Shown: positions 1 through 8,557, numbered from the stretch's first letter. The stretch: 64,000 nucleotides of DNA from GCA-2746605 sp963704835 (GCA_963704835.1 CAVPHW010000015.1:1-64000), one strand, 5' to 3'. Translations and numbers: made by a program. Notes: a model not told the origin generated them from the letters alone.

Positions 1-1
1 A

Positions 2-412
2 ACTGGTCGCTTAATTGACAATCCGCATACGCATTCATTTTATTCTGTTTTTCTAGCTTCTTTCTTTTTTTGCTTTGCGTACTTGCAGTTTATGTCAGCT
101 ACAAATATTAGAAGATACAGTTTCATTGTAGGCTCTTTAATAATTGGTAGAGTATTCTATGTTTTTCAGCTTTATGGGTATTTAATATTTTGTGATGATT
201 TCCCTTCAACTTTCTGGTTCACTGGAATAATAGATTCTGTTTTTACAGTACTATATTTCGTATTTGCTTATCGTGGTGAGTTGTCTATTAAAAACCTATT
301 TATACCATTAAATGAGAATTCAAAATTTGAACTAAGTCATGCTAGCACAATGATGATAGAAAAAACAAATTCAAATCATGAAAAAGTATTTGGTAGATTA
401 AACAAATTTTAA
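2..412 (+). CDS. Membrane protein, 5' end outside window
   Basis: The frame is open from base 2, so the true start lies upstream and at least 136 residues are present. The visible part has about three hydrophobic segments (around FYSVFLASFFFCFAYL, then FIVGSLIIGRVFYVF, then GIIDSVFTVLYFVFAY). A hydrophilic tail of about 40 residues follows. A TTG at 83 could be read as a start but has no Shine-Dalgarno site, and it would cut the first hydrophobic segment. I do not recognise the family. It ends 13 bases before the histidine kinase gene and may be cotranscribed with it. Confidence 0.6.
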   Translation, partial: TGRLIDNPHTHSFYSVFLASFFFCFAYLQFMSATNIRRYSFIVGSLIIGRVFYVFQLYGYLIFCDDFPSTFWFTGIIDSVFTVLYFVFAYRGELSIKNLFIPLNENSKFELSHASTMMIEKTNSNHEKVFGRLNKF

Positions 413-425
413 CCATTTTTGATAT

Positions 426-1484
426 GTGAAAATGAAAATGAAAATTAATAAATATTTATTAATTGCAATTATATCTGTTGGCATTCTTTTGCAGCTGATT
501 ATTATTTCTTATAGTCAGATTACAGGGTATATTCAGATTCCAAATATCTTAAACTTTTTCATAAGACTGTTTATTGGATCAACAATAAGCTCAATATTTG
601 GATTAGTTATAGTCTATATAAATCTCATTTCAATTAACTACCTTGATAAGGTACTTCCAATACCTCAAAAACTTGCTCTTAGAATTCCACTTGAACTATT
701 ATTAGCTGCAATTGCTGGAATAATTGTTGGGACTTCTGCAACATTGTTCTCTGAAGTATTATTCGGTTATGAAGATGGATTGTTAAGACATGTTATTAAT
801 AATTCATTAATGTCAATAATCATAAATTTTATAGTTATGCTAGTAATTGAATCATTTGCATGGTTTATGCGTGGACAAGAATCGAAAAACAAAACTGAGG
901 AATTGGAAAAGGAAAATGCACTGATTAGGTTTGAAACTTTAAAAAGTCAGTTAAATCCGCACTTCCTATTCAATAGCCTTAACGTACTTTCATCATTAAT
1001 AAAAAGTGAACCCCAAAAGGCACAAAACTTTGTTGATGAGTTCTCATCGGTTTATAGATATACTCTTGATGTTATTGAAAATCCAGTAATAGAATTTAAG
1101 GAAGAGTTGGAATATGCACGTTCATTTCTATACTTACAGAAAATTAGGTTTGATGAAGCTCTTATTGTTGAAATAAATGTTGATGTATCAAAATTGAATT
1201 TATTAGTTCCGCCACTTGCAATACAAACCCTACTTGAGAATGCATTCAAGCATAATAAAGTTTCAGCAAGTAGCCCGTTGCAAATTAAAATATATGATAA
1301 GGATGACCATATTGTTGTTGAAAATAATCTGCAATTAAAAATGAATAATATTGAATCTAAAGGAATAGGCTTAAGTAATCTAATTAAACGGTATGAATTA
1401 CTTGGGAAAGAAAAACCTAAATTTACTGTTACCGAAGATAAATATATTGCTGAAATACCATTACTCAATGAAGAAACTATTTAG
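426..1484 (+). CDS. LytS/YehU-type sensor histidine kinase
   Basis: Membrane sensor kinase of the His_kinase (PF06580) plus HATPase class, which partners LytTR response regulators. Four hydrophobic segments lie near residues 10-30, 45-68, 88-110 and 128-148. A short coiled coil leads to the phosphoacceptor box QLNPHFLFNSL (His about 179). The ATPase part has an N-box LLENAFKHNK (about 269-278) and a G-box KGIGLSNLIKRY (about 312-323). The length of 352 aa is normal. The start is uncertain: GTG 426, ATG 432 and ATG 438 are in frame and none has a clear ribosome site. The cognate regulator starts 43 bases downstream. The signal is unknown. Confidence 0.9.
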   Translation: MKMKMKINKYLLIAIISVGILLQLIIISYSQITGYIQIPNILNFFIRLFIGSTISSIFGLVIVYINLISINYLDKVLPIPQKLALRIPLELLLAAIAGIIVGTSATLFSEVLFGYEDGLLRHVINNSLMSIIINFIVMLVIESFAWFMRGQESKNKTEELEKENALIRFETLKSQLNPHFLFNSLNVLSSLIKSEPQKAQNFVDEFSSVYRYTLDVIENPVIEFKEELEYARSFLYLQKIRFDEALIVEINVDVSKLNLLVPPLAIQTLLENAFKHNKVSASSPLQIKIYDKDDHIVVENNLQLKMNNIESKGIGLSNLIKRYELLGKEKPKFTVTEDKYIAEIPLLNEETI

Positions 1485-1527
1485 AAATATTTTCATAGCT
1501 ATTAGCCACTAAATAATAAGTGTATTT

Positions 1528-2283
1528 ATGAAAGCCGTTATAATCGAAGATGAAAAACTTGCCGCCGAGAGATTGGCTGATTTAATTAAGGAAATTAATC
1601 CATCATGGGAAATTATTGCAAAGCTTGCCTCAGTTGAGCAGTCCATTAAATGGCTTAAAAATAATAAGCCAGATTTGATTTTTCTTGACATACAACTTGA
1701 AGATGGACTAAGCTTTTCAATTTTTGAAAAAGTAAAGATTGACACACCAATTATTTTTACAACTGCCTATGATCAATACGCAATAAAGGCATTTAAGTTA
1801 AACAGTATTGACTATCTCTTAAAACCAATTAAGAAATCAGAGCTAAGTGAAAGTCTTCAAAAATATATCAATCTTAAATCACCATTCTTATCGGATTTTC
1901 AAGAAATATTTGAAAGTATTCAGAAGAAAGAAATAAGTTACAAGAAGAGATTTTTGATCCAATATGGACAAAAGATTAAAAAGGTAGATGCTGATGAAAT
2001 AGCATATTTCTATGCAATGGAAAAAAACGTTTTTCTTATGACATTCCAAAAGAATGCCTACCCAATAGATTATACTCTAGATAAATTAATTCAGATTATA
2101 GATCCTGATAAATATTTTAGAATAAATAGAAAACTTATTGTGAATATTAACTCAATTAAGAATATGATTCCTTACTCCCGCTCTAGAATAAAGCTTGTAC
2201 TTGAACCCGCTGAAGCTAAAGAAATTGAAGCTTTGGTTAGTGTGGAAAGGTCTTCAGATTTCAAAAAGTGGATGGATAAATAG
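1528..2283 (+). CDS. LytTR-family response regulator
   Basis: Cytoplasmic DNA-binding regulator, 251 aa, paired with the kinase just upstream. The receiver domain (about 1-120) has the acidic pocket IIEDE, phosphoacceptor Asp54 in LIFLDIQLEDG, the conserved Thr near 79 and Lys99 in DYLLKPI. The C-terminal LytTR domain (about 145-250) shows the typical IAYFYAMEKNVFL and YFRINRKLIVNINSI stretches. LytTR proteins bind paired direct repeats in target promoters. The target is not evident here, although the M23 gene downstream is a candidate by position. Confidence 0.92.
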   Translation: MKAVIIEDEKLAAERLADLIKEINPSWEIIAKLASVEQSIKWLKNNKPDLIFLDIQLEDGLSFSIFEKVKIDTPIIFTTAYDQYAIKAFKLNSIDYLLKPIKKSELSESLQKYINLKSPFLSDFQEIFESIQKKEISYKKRFLIQYGQKIKKVDADEIAYFYAMEKNVFLMTFQKNAYPIDYTLDKLIQIIDPDKYFRINRKLIVNINSIKNMIPYSRSRIKLVLEPAEAKEIEALVSVERSSDFKKWMDK

Positions 2284-2439
2284 ATCATATATTATATACT
2301 CAGAAATTTATATGCTTCTCAATTCAATATCAAATATAATCCTTCCGTTCTATTTAATTATTTCATGCCACATCGAGTTAATGTATCAACTGCCATCGGT
2401 AGAGAATATTGGAATAAAAAAGAATATTCTGGAGAAACA

Positions 2440-3393
2440 ATGCTATTAATATTTATTGTTTTTCAAATCACTTTGCCTTTAATCCTAATTGCTTGGATTA
2501 GCTTTAAACCAACGCAGAGTTTGCTGGGATTCTGGGTTCAGATTTTTACCACAGCTTCTCTATTACTATTGTCCGCTTTCGGCGGAATATGGCTCTTTCC
2601 GCCTTGGTGGATGCCGTTTGTTTATGGGGTCCTTCTAATTGTGGCAACTTATCTTGGTCTAATGCGTAGACGACCATTTCAACATTTATCACCAAACAAT
2701 ATAAGTGGATGGATTAAAGTAGCTATCTTTATTTTGATTAGCAGCTTTTCAATCAATGAAATAATTCAAATTATTAGAGGATTGAATCCGCCTGAGGTTG
2801 AACTTGTCAACCTTCAATTTCCGCTTGAGGATGGTTCATACTTTGTAGCAAATGGTGGAAGTGATATACGTATTAATGCCCATATGAAAACTATGGATGC
2901 TTCTATTCCACGGTTTCGCAAATGGCGTGGAAACGCTTATGGTATTGATATTGTAGGTGTGAATAAATTAGGGTTTCGTGCGAATGGGGTATATCCGTCC
3001 AATCCAAATGACTATTATATTTTTGGAGCAAAAGTCCTAGCCCCTTGCTCTGGGCAAGTAATAGCTTCAAGTAATGACATGCCTGATATGCAAATTCCAG
3101 AAGTAGATAAAACCAATTTTACTGGTAACTATGTGCTTTTGCGCTCGTCACAAGCGAATATATTAATTGCACACTTTCGTAAAGGAAGTCTTAAAGTTGG
3201 AACTGGTGATAGGGTGGAAGTTGGTCAGGAAATAGCAGAGGTAGGAAATTCTGGATATAGTGATGAGCCTCATCTACACATTCATGCGCAGCGCCCAGGT
3301 AGTTATGATGCACCATTCTCTGGTGACCCATTAGCAATAATATTTGATAGCAAGTTCCTCGTAAGAAACGATCTGTGGATACAGAAGCAGTAA
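2440..3393 (+). CDS. Membrane-anchored M23-like peptidase domain protein
   Basis: A 317-aa protein with about four N-terminal membrane segments (residues 1-115) and a C-terminal LytM/M23 fold, presumably outside the membrane. The start is ATG 2440 because GGAG at 2431-2434 is well placed. An in-frame ATG at 2365 would add 25 residues before the first membrane helix without a ribosome site. M23 features are the Asp in AYGIDIVG, LIAHFRKGSL, and the HxH ligand pair in EPHLHIHA. The first zinc ligand of the usual HxxxD motif is not His (the residue four before the Asp is Ala), so it may be a scaffold or belong to the YAIDF-type subgroup. A role in cell-wall turnover is inferred. Confidence 0.75.
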   Translation: MLLIFIVFQITLPLILIAWISFKPTQSLLGFWVQIFTTASLLLLSAFGGIWLFPPWWMPFVYGVLLIVATYLGLMRRRPFQHLSPNNISGWIKVAIFILISSFSINEIIQIIRGLNPPEVELVNLQFPLEDGSYFVANGGSDIRINAHMKTMDASIPRFRKWRGNAYGIDIVGVNKLGFRANGVYPSNPNDYYIFGAKVLAPCSGQVIASSNDMPDMQIPEVDKTNFTGNYVLLRSSQANILIAHFRKGSLKVGTGDRVEVGQEIAEVGNSGYSDEPHLHIHAQRPGSYDAPFSGDPLAIIFDSKFLVRNDLWIQKQ

Positions 3394-3441
3394 TGAAAAA
3401 AAATACAATTTCATATGAAAAGAAAACATAAGGAATAAAGT

Positions 3442-4353
3442 TTGTCACTAATAACAAGCAGAACAAATAAAAATGCAAAAGTTGAAATCATTTACGAAAA
3501 GTGTAACAACTGTGGATTGTGTGTTAAAGTTTGTAAAGATTTAACCCTACAACTAATCGATGAAAGAGTAATAATCAGCAATGAGCCACTATTTGGTTGT
3601 ATTGGTTGCGGACAATGTGTTGCTATTTGTCCAAATGATGCAATAACAATAGAAGGCAGAACTATTTCAATGGATGATTTTATTGCAATTCCTGCCCAAG
3701 AAAATAGAACAAACTATACACAATTACTGGCACTTTTGCATTCAAGAAGAAGTGTCAGAGATTTCAAAAACAAAGAGGTTAATCAAGAGACTATTGAGAA
3801 AATATTGGAAGCAGCCAAATCAGCGCCCATGGGAATACCTCCTTCTGATGTAGAGGTGCTTATTCTTAATGGCACCAGCAAGGTCCGGAATTTTTCAAAC
3901 GATATGATTTCTTATTTCAGGGAAGTTAAAAGATTTATTAATGATAATACACTTTGGCTGCTAAAACCATTTATGAAAAAATCGGATTATCAAATGTTTA
4001 AGACATTTATTATTCCTATGATCCATTTTTTTGTAAGAAAAAACGATGAGGGAGAAGACTGGTTATTATATGGAGCGCCATTAGCAATGTATTTTTATAA
4101 CTCACCATATTCAGATCCAGCAGATGCCTATATATCTGCAACTTATGCAATGATTGCTGCAGAATCACTTGGATTAGGAAGTTGTATGATAGGCAGTATT
4201 AATCCATTTTTGCAACATAGCGGAAATAAAATTAAATCAAAGTACGGCATAAATAAAAATGGCAAGCAAGGGATATTTGTAATATTTGGCTATCCGAAAT
4301 ACAAATATCAAAAAGCAATAAAAAGAACATTTGGGAAGTTAATTTTTAATTAA
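3442..4353 (+). CDS. Ferredoxin-nitroreductase fusion protein
   Basis: 303 aa. The N-terminus carries two 4Fe-4S motifs of the form CxxCxxCxxxC (CNNCGLCVKVC and CIGCGQCVAIC, about residues 14-60). They are joined to an FMN nitroreductase domain from about residue 85 (LHSRRSVRDFKNKEV, then AAESLGLGSCMIGSIN near the end). This architecture is common in anaerobes, where the clusters are thought to pass electrons to the flavin. The substrate is unknown. The start is TTG 3442, supported by AGGA at 3431-3434 with 7-base spacing. A ferredoxin-linked reductase suits an anaerobic or facultative lifestyle. Confidence 0.88.
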   Translation: MSLITSRTNKNAKVEIIYEKCNNCGLCVKVCKDLTLQLIDERVIISNEPLFGCIGCGQCVAICPNDAITIEGRTISMDDFIAIPAQENRTNYTQLLALLHSRRSVRDFKNKEVNQETIEKILEAAKSAPMGIPPSDVEVLILNGTSKVRNFSNDMISYFREVKRFINDNTLWLLKPFMKKSDYQMFKTFIIPMIHFFVRKNDEGEDWLLYGAPLAMYFYNSPYSDPADAYISATYAMIAAESLGLGSCMIGSINPFLQHSGNKIKSKYGINKNGKQGIFVIFGYPKYKYQKAIKRTFGKLIFN

Positions 4354-4405
4354 TTTTAGTGCAAAAAGACTCATCTTATTTTATTACTACCTAGAAGATT
4401 GAAAC

Positions 4406-5521
4406 ATGAACATATTAAAAGGAATAAAGAAGTTTATGTTAATATTTGGTTTAATTATTTTTTTAACAATTATCAGTTCTTTTTTAATTTTGTTTTTTAT
4501 GAGTCCTGGAAAACCCGAACAATTTCTTGATACGAATGGGGAAGTGCTAAACAACAGCATTTCAGAAAAGGTGTTTGTAGAAATAAATGGAGTTCGTCAA
4601 GGGATGTTTATAAAGGGTAAAAATCTTGATAACCCCATTATTTTATTTTTACACGGTGGAATACCGATTTACTTTTTAACTGAAAATTATCCAACACACC
4701 TTGAAGATAACTTTACAATGGTTTGGTGGGAACAACGAAATTGCGGAATATCATACAATGCTGATTCAAAAAACAACACACCTATGTTGGAACAGCTTGT
4801 TGATGATACCATCGTATTAACTAAATATTTATTAGAACGATTCAATAAAGAAAAAATATATCTTATGGCACATTCGGGAGGAACCTTCCTTGGTGTAAAT
4901 GCAATTTATAAAGCACCGGAATTATATGAAGCATATATTGGAATAGCTCAAATGTCAGATCAGTTTTTATCAGAAAAAATTGCATATGAATATATGCTAA
5001 ATCATTTCAAAGAAACAAAGAACAAGAAATGGGTTAGTTCTTTTGAGAACTTTAGTTTTAAAGACCAACGCAAAATCCCAAAAGAATATTTGAAGATAAG
5101 AGATGCCGCTATGCATGAGCTTGGCATTGGAACAATGAGAAACATGAAAAATATAGCAATGGATCTTTTTCTACCATCGTTATATTTTAGCGAGTATTCT
5201 CTTTCTGAGAAATATTATTTATGGTATGGTAAGTCGAAATCTGGTGTCCATCAAATCTGGGAAGAAATGATAAAGACAAACTTAGCAGATATTAAGAATG
5301 ATTTTAAAATTCCGGTTTATTTTATCCATGGACTTTATGACTATACATGTTCATACGAATTGGCAAAAAAATATTTCAATAAAATCAATGCACCAATAAA
5401 AGGTTTTTATTCTTTTGATAAATCAGCACATAGCCCTTTATTAGAAGAACCTGAAAAAATGAATAAAATATTAGTTAATGATATTGTAAATTTAAGAACA
5501 CAGTTAGCAGATAAATTTTAA
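4406..5521 (+). CDS. Alpha/beta hydrolase, membrane-anchored
   Basis: 371 aa with one N-terminal hydrophobic anchor (about 9-32), then an alpha/beta-hydrolase fold resembling proline iminopeptidases. The oxyanion stretch is LFLHGGIP and the nucleophile Ser157 sits in MAHSGGTFLG. The likely acid is the Asp in GLYDYTCSYEL and the His is in KSAHSPLLEEP. The TMVWWEQRNCGIS segment is the family's WDQRGxGxS motif with small changes. The protein probably acts outside the inner membrane on a small ester or peptide. Its neighbours do not indicate a substrate. Confidence 0.85.
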   Translation: MNILKGIKKFMLIFGLIIFLTIISSFLILFFMSPGKPEQFLDTNGEVLNNSISEKVFVEINGVRQGMFIKGKNLDNPIILFLHGGIPIYFLTENYPTHLEDNFTMVWWEQRNCGISYNADSKNNTPMLEQLVDDTIVLTKYLLERFNKEKIYLMAHSGGTFLGVNAIYKAPELYEAYIGIAQMSDQFLSEKIAYEYMLNHFKETKNKKWVSSFENFSFKDQRKIPKEYLKIRDAAMHELGIGTMRNMKNIAMDLFLPSLYFSEYSLSEKYYLWYGKSKSGVHQIWEEMIKTNLADIKNDFKIPVYFIHGLYDYTCSYELAKKYFNKINAPIKGFYSFDKSAHSPLLEEPEKMNKILVNDIVNLRTQLADKF

Positions 5522-5696
5522 CTGATTATTCCTATTATTTTAAATCTACACCAAAACAAATTGCAGCAGAATCTCATATCTGCTATGGTAATTACTCTAA
5601 GCACCATCAATGCTGAGGAAGGAGGTCGTGTAAATTCATTTTCTATTCATACTAATTATGTATAATTTTGATCTTAGTTATTAAGGAAACTTAGTC

Positions 5697-7054
5697 TTGG
5701 CAAGAAAGAAGAGCAATAAAGTCGAACAATTGTCACTCACAGGTAACTACGCTGATATAATCTTAGATAGTGTTGCTGATGGAGTTTTTACAGTAAATGA
5801 GGATATGGTGATAACTTATTTTAATAAGGCAGCTGAACGTATTTGTGGTATAGAGCGAAAAGAAGCTATGGGACAATATTGTTTTGATGTTTTACGATCT
5901 AATATTTGTGAGACAGAGTGTCCAATAAGGTTTACTTTAGAAACTGGCAAAGAAATAATTGATAAGCATAAAGACATTCTTCGTTTTGATGGAAAGAAAA
6001 TTCCTATAACAATCAGTACATCAATATTAGGGATGAAAAGGGTAAAATGATTGGAGGTGTAGAGACTTTTAGAGATTTATCTAAGATTAAAGCCCTCGAA
6101 AAGGAGATTAATAAGCAATATACATTTGAAGATATAATTTCCAAGAATCATGAAATCCTTCAGATATTTAGGATCCTCCCAAATATTTCTGAAAGTGAAA
6201 GTACAGTATTATTACAAGGACCAAGTGGTACAGGTAAAGAGCTGTTTGCACGTGCTATTCATAATCTAAGTCATAGAAAAGATGGACCATTTATTGCAAT
6301 TAACTGTGGTGCTCTGCCAGACACTTTACTTGAATCAGAATTATTTGGCTATGTGAAAGGAGCTTTCACTGATGCAAAAAAAAATAAACCTGGAAGATTT
6401 GAACTTGCAAAAGGAGGGACTATTTTTCTTGATGAAATAGATAGCCTTCCACTTCCTATTCAAGTAAAATTATTAAGAGTATTGCAAGAAAAAGAATATG
6501 AACCTTTGGGAGCAACTTCTACAATTAAGACTAATGTTAGAATAATTTCTGCCACTAAAAATGACCTTCACAAACTTGTTCAGGCAAATAAATTTAGAGA
6601 TGATTTGTTCTATCGATTGGATGTGGTTAAAATTGAACTTCCTCCTTTGAATGAAAGGCGTGATGATATTCCATTACTGATTCGACATTTTATTGAAAAA
6701 TTTAATCATTATATGCATAAATCTATTAAGTCCGTCTCTGCTGATGTGATCAATTTATTATTAAATTATTCATACGAGGGAAATATTCGGGAACTTGAGA
6801 ATATAATTGAACATGCATTTGTAATGTGCCAATCGGAAGAAATCCAGACTGATCATCTACCTCCAGAAATTAAAGCCTCGGAAACTCATAATAAAATAAT
6901 TAATCAATTAGATATCCCGCTTAATGAATCCGAACGTCGAACAATAATGGAAGTGCTAAATAGCCATAATTGGAATACTCAGAATGCTGCAGATGAATTA
7001 AAAATACATCGTTCCACTCTTTACAGAAAAATGAAAAAGTATAACCTAAAGTAA
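5697..7054 (+). CDS. PAS-sigma54 enhancer-binding activator (frameshifted)
   Basis: One gene read in two frames: 5697-6050 and 6047-7054. Part one is a PAS sensor with four Cys, including C62, C71 and C75 (the latter two in NICETEC). Part two is an AAA+ domain with Walker A GPSGTGKE, a GAFTDA loop (family consensus GAFTGA), Walker B GTIFLDEID, and a C-terminal Fis-type helix-turn-helix NAADELKIHRSTLYRKMKKY. The shift is near 6029. Restoring one base after the Leu codon gives ILRDEKGKMIGGVETFRDLS, the normal linker of the family. The second frame also has its own ATG in an ATGA overlap at 6047, so coupled translation of two polypeptides is possible. The start is TTG 5697 with AAGGA at 5683-5687. 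It probably activates the NifX-like genes downstream. Confidence 0.85.
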
Positions 7055-7060
7055 AGTTAT

Positions 7061-7109
7061 GATTCGCAAATATGCGAATCATTCGCACCCAATGTGTAAA
7101 TTTGCGAAT
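7061..7109 (+). promoter_or_regulatory. Palindromic activator-binding sites, four ATTCGCA half-sites
   Basis: Seven bases after the sigma54-activator gene there is a perfect 8-bp inverted repeat, GATTCGCA (7061-7068) and TGCGAATC (7073-7080), with a 4-base spacer. A second pair follows: ATTCGCA (7081-7087) and TGCGAAT (7103-7109). Four copies of one heptamer in 49 bases, about 70-118 bases upstream of a -24/-12-like promoter, is the arrangement expected of an enhancer for a sigma54 activator. The first palindrome is not followed by a T-run, so a terminator is less likely. Which protein binds is inferred. Confidence 0.6.
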
Positions 7110-7178
7110 TCTCTCATACTTCAATAGTTAAAAATTCATAAAAGAACTCAAATCCTCCGTTTTCTCACCATTATTATT

Positions 7179-7194
7179 TGGCTCATTTCTTGAA
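7179..7194 (+). promoter_or_regulatory. Candidate sigma54 (-24/-12) promoter
   Basis: TGGCTC, five bases, then TTGAA matches the sigma54 consensus TGGCAC-N5-TTGCA except for one change in each box (the -12 GC is GA). It lies 31 bases before the NifX-like start codon and downstream of the palindromic sites, as such promoters should. The mismatch in the -12 GC keeps confidence modest. Confidence 0.45.
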
Positions 7195-7224
7195 TGATCT
7201 ATTATCTAAACATTTAAGAGTGAA

Positions 7225-7542
7225 ATGAAAACATTGCTCATGCCGGTTTTTAAGGAGCGTATATCCTCAAGATTGGATTGTACTGAATGTTTTCAAGTTG
7301 TTGAAATTGATAACAATTCAGTTTATCGGACAGAAAAAGTAAAGGTTATTTCAAAGAACCAATTGGAAAAACTAAACTTAATATTATCACTGAAACCTAA
7401 CATTGTGATTTGCAATGGATTAACTGAATATTACGAAAATGAATTTCATAAGAATCATGTAAAAGTAATTTCATGGGTTCATGGAAAATTTGAAGATGTT
7501 ATTAAGGATTTTATAAATGGAAATCTAAACTCAAATATTTGA
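7225..7542 (+). CDS. NifX/NifB-type FeMo-cofactor-binding domain protein
   Basis: 105 aa, a single Nitro_FeMo-Co (PF02579) domain. The opening LLMPVFKERISSRLDCTECFQVVEID is the family's MPVFxxRISPRFDxxxxFLxVEID pattern with a Cys pair. The end, KPNIVICNGLTEYYE followed by VISWVHGKFEDVIKDF, matches the domain's core. These proteins bind metal clusters, and outside nitrogen fixers they occur with MinD-like ATPases or orange-protein systems. No nif structural gene is in the window. The candidate sigma54 promoter and palindromes upstream suggest control by the adjacent activator. Confidence 0.75.
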   Translation: MKTLLMPVFKERISSRLDCTECFQVVEIDNNSVYRTEKVKVISKNQLEKLNLILSLKPNIVICNGLTEYYENEFHKNHVKVISWVHGKFEDVIKDFINGNLNSNI

Positions 7543-7625
7543 GTTTTGTCAGAGGAGAGAACACCAAATTATTTATTTCAAAGTAATCAATCGTAATCTG
7601 GAATTTACTTGTGTGAGGAATTATT

Positions 7626-7859
7626 ATGGAAAATAATGTGACCTATAAAAAAAGAAGCATAGTGCGTAACCCAATTCTCATTGGAGATCAATCTTCAATA
7701 TATTTAAATCGATTTTCAGCCGAACTGAAATATATTGTTCCATGGGCACAATATGATAATTGCCTTGGGTTGAATGAAACTAATATTTGTCAATCCAGTA
7801 AAATTGGCAAAAATAATTGTTATCAGAATATTATCAGTAAAGGGATAAAAGGAGAGTAA
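7626..7859 (+). CDS. Small protein of unknown function, 77 aa
   Basis: I do not recognise this family. It starts at ATG 7626 with GAGGA just upstream and ends at 7859. It has no signal peptide or membrane segment. Three Cys are spaced in the second half (NCLGLNETNIC and NNCYQN), which may hint at metal binding. It lies 83 bases after the NifX-like gene in the same orientation, and a tiny ORF with an excellent ribosome site follows at once. It could also be a remnant of a longer gene. Confidence 0.4.
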   Translation: MENNVTYKKRSIVRNPILIGDQSSIYLNRFSAELKYIVPWAQYDNCLGLNETNICQSSKIGKNNCYQNIISKGIKGE

Positions 7860-7861
7860 GG

Positions 7862-7930
7862 ATGTTTCTTGTTTACATGACTGCAATTACTAAGATTCAT
7901 CAAAAGTCGGAGGAGTGCGATGAAAAATGA
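7862..7930 (+). CDS. Tiny ORF, 22 aa, possible coupling peptide
   Basis: ATG 7862 is preceded by GGAG at 7851-7854 with 7-base spacing, which is a textbook ribosome site. The ORF ends at 7930, overlapping the next gene's ATG (7920) by 11 bases. The peptide begins MFLVYMTAITKIHQ and has no known relative. It may simply couple translation of its neighbours. The evidence is the start signal and the overlap only. Confidence 0.3.
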   Translation: MFLVYMTAITKIHQKSEECDEK

Positions 7931-8174
7931 TTCTATTGGCTGGCGAAATTTACTCTACGAATTGAATGAATTTGGATGTAAAATAGAGTTTCTTCAGAGC
8001 AAAATGCGAAATCAGGTGATAGTTGAAAAAAATGTAGATGTTGATAAGTATATCAATTCTGTTAAAAAATTGGTTGTTGAACATGAACATAAATTATATC
8101 TGGATTTCTGTGATATGAAAGTTGATATGATTAGAAATCATGTTTCAATGATCAGTCAAGCTATACATAACTAG
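7920..8174 (+). CDS. Small protein of unknown function, 84 aa
   Basis: Unrecognised. GGAGGAG at 7909-7915 gives a strong ribosome site for ATG 7920. The sequence looks mostly helical and charged (NVDVDKYINSVKKLVVEHEHKLY), has two Cys, and lacks signal or membrane segments. It belongs to the run of short genes between the NifX-like gene and maeB and probably shares their transcript. Confidence 0.5.
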   Translation: MKNDSIGWRNLLYELNEFGCKIEFLQSKMRNQVIVEKNVDVDKYINSVKKLVVEHEHKLYLDFCDMKVDMIRNHVSMISQAIHN

Positions 8175-8245
8175 TAAATGAAAATGAATTAATGGGTGAA
8201 TATAAAAACATGGTTGTTTGAAATTTAGTTTTTAAAAGTTGGAAT

Positions 8246-8511
8246 ATGAAAACATTAACCAATATGAAAAATACGGAGGGCAATAAGAATATTTTGCAAG
8301 AGTTTAGAAATAGTATTATCAAGTTCTTTTTTAAGCTAGAGGAAATAGGAGGGGAATTTTTAAAAAATTAAATAACGAAATCAATAATTATTCAGATTTA
8401 GAAAGAACAGATAAGTTCCCTCAAATTAGGGAAGAAAAATTAATTTACATAACATTGGAGAATAATGGAATGAATAAAGCAATAATAAGATTATTCATTA
8501 TTTCTGAGTAA
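8246..8511 (+). pseudogene. Small unknown gene split in an A-run
   Basis: ATG 8246 opens a frame of 41 residues ending at 8371 (..LEEIGGEFLKN). The next frame continues without a stop to 8511 (KKLNNEINNYSDLERTDKF..). The join is the six-A run at 8362-8367. One extra A would give a single protein of about 88 aa. I do not recognise the family. Bases 8175-8557 otherwise hold nothing I can identify apart from the maeB ribosome site (AGAGGA at 8545-8550). Confidence 0.35.
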
Positions 8512-8557
8512 AAAGATAACCAACAAAATTTTTTTAATTGCCAAAAGAGGATATTAA

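Noticed and set aside
1052..1468. Minus-strand ORF of 138 codons across the kinase gene
   Set aside because: It is the shadow of a well-conserved HATPase domain on the other strand.
5560..5650. Structured RNA or riboswitch before the sigma54 activator
   Set aside because: Only short stems (GCAGA/TCTGC, AGCA/TGCT) are present, with no recognisable family core; chance is likely.
6047..7054. GAFTDA as a defective sigma54 contact
   Set aside because: The Gly-to-Asp variant at this position is seen in functional members of the family, so it is not evidence of inactivity.
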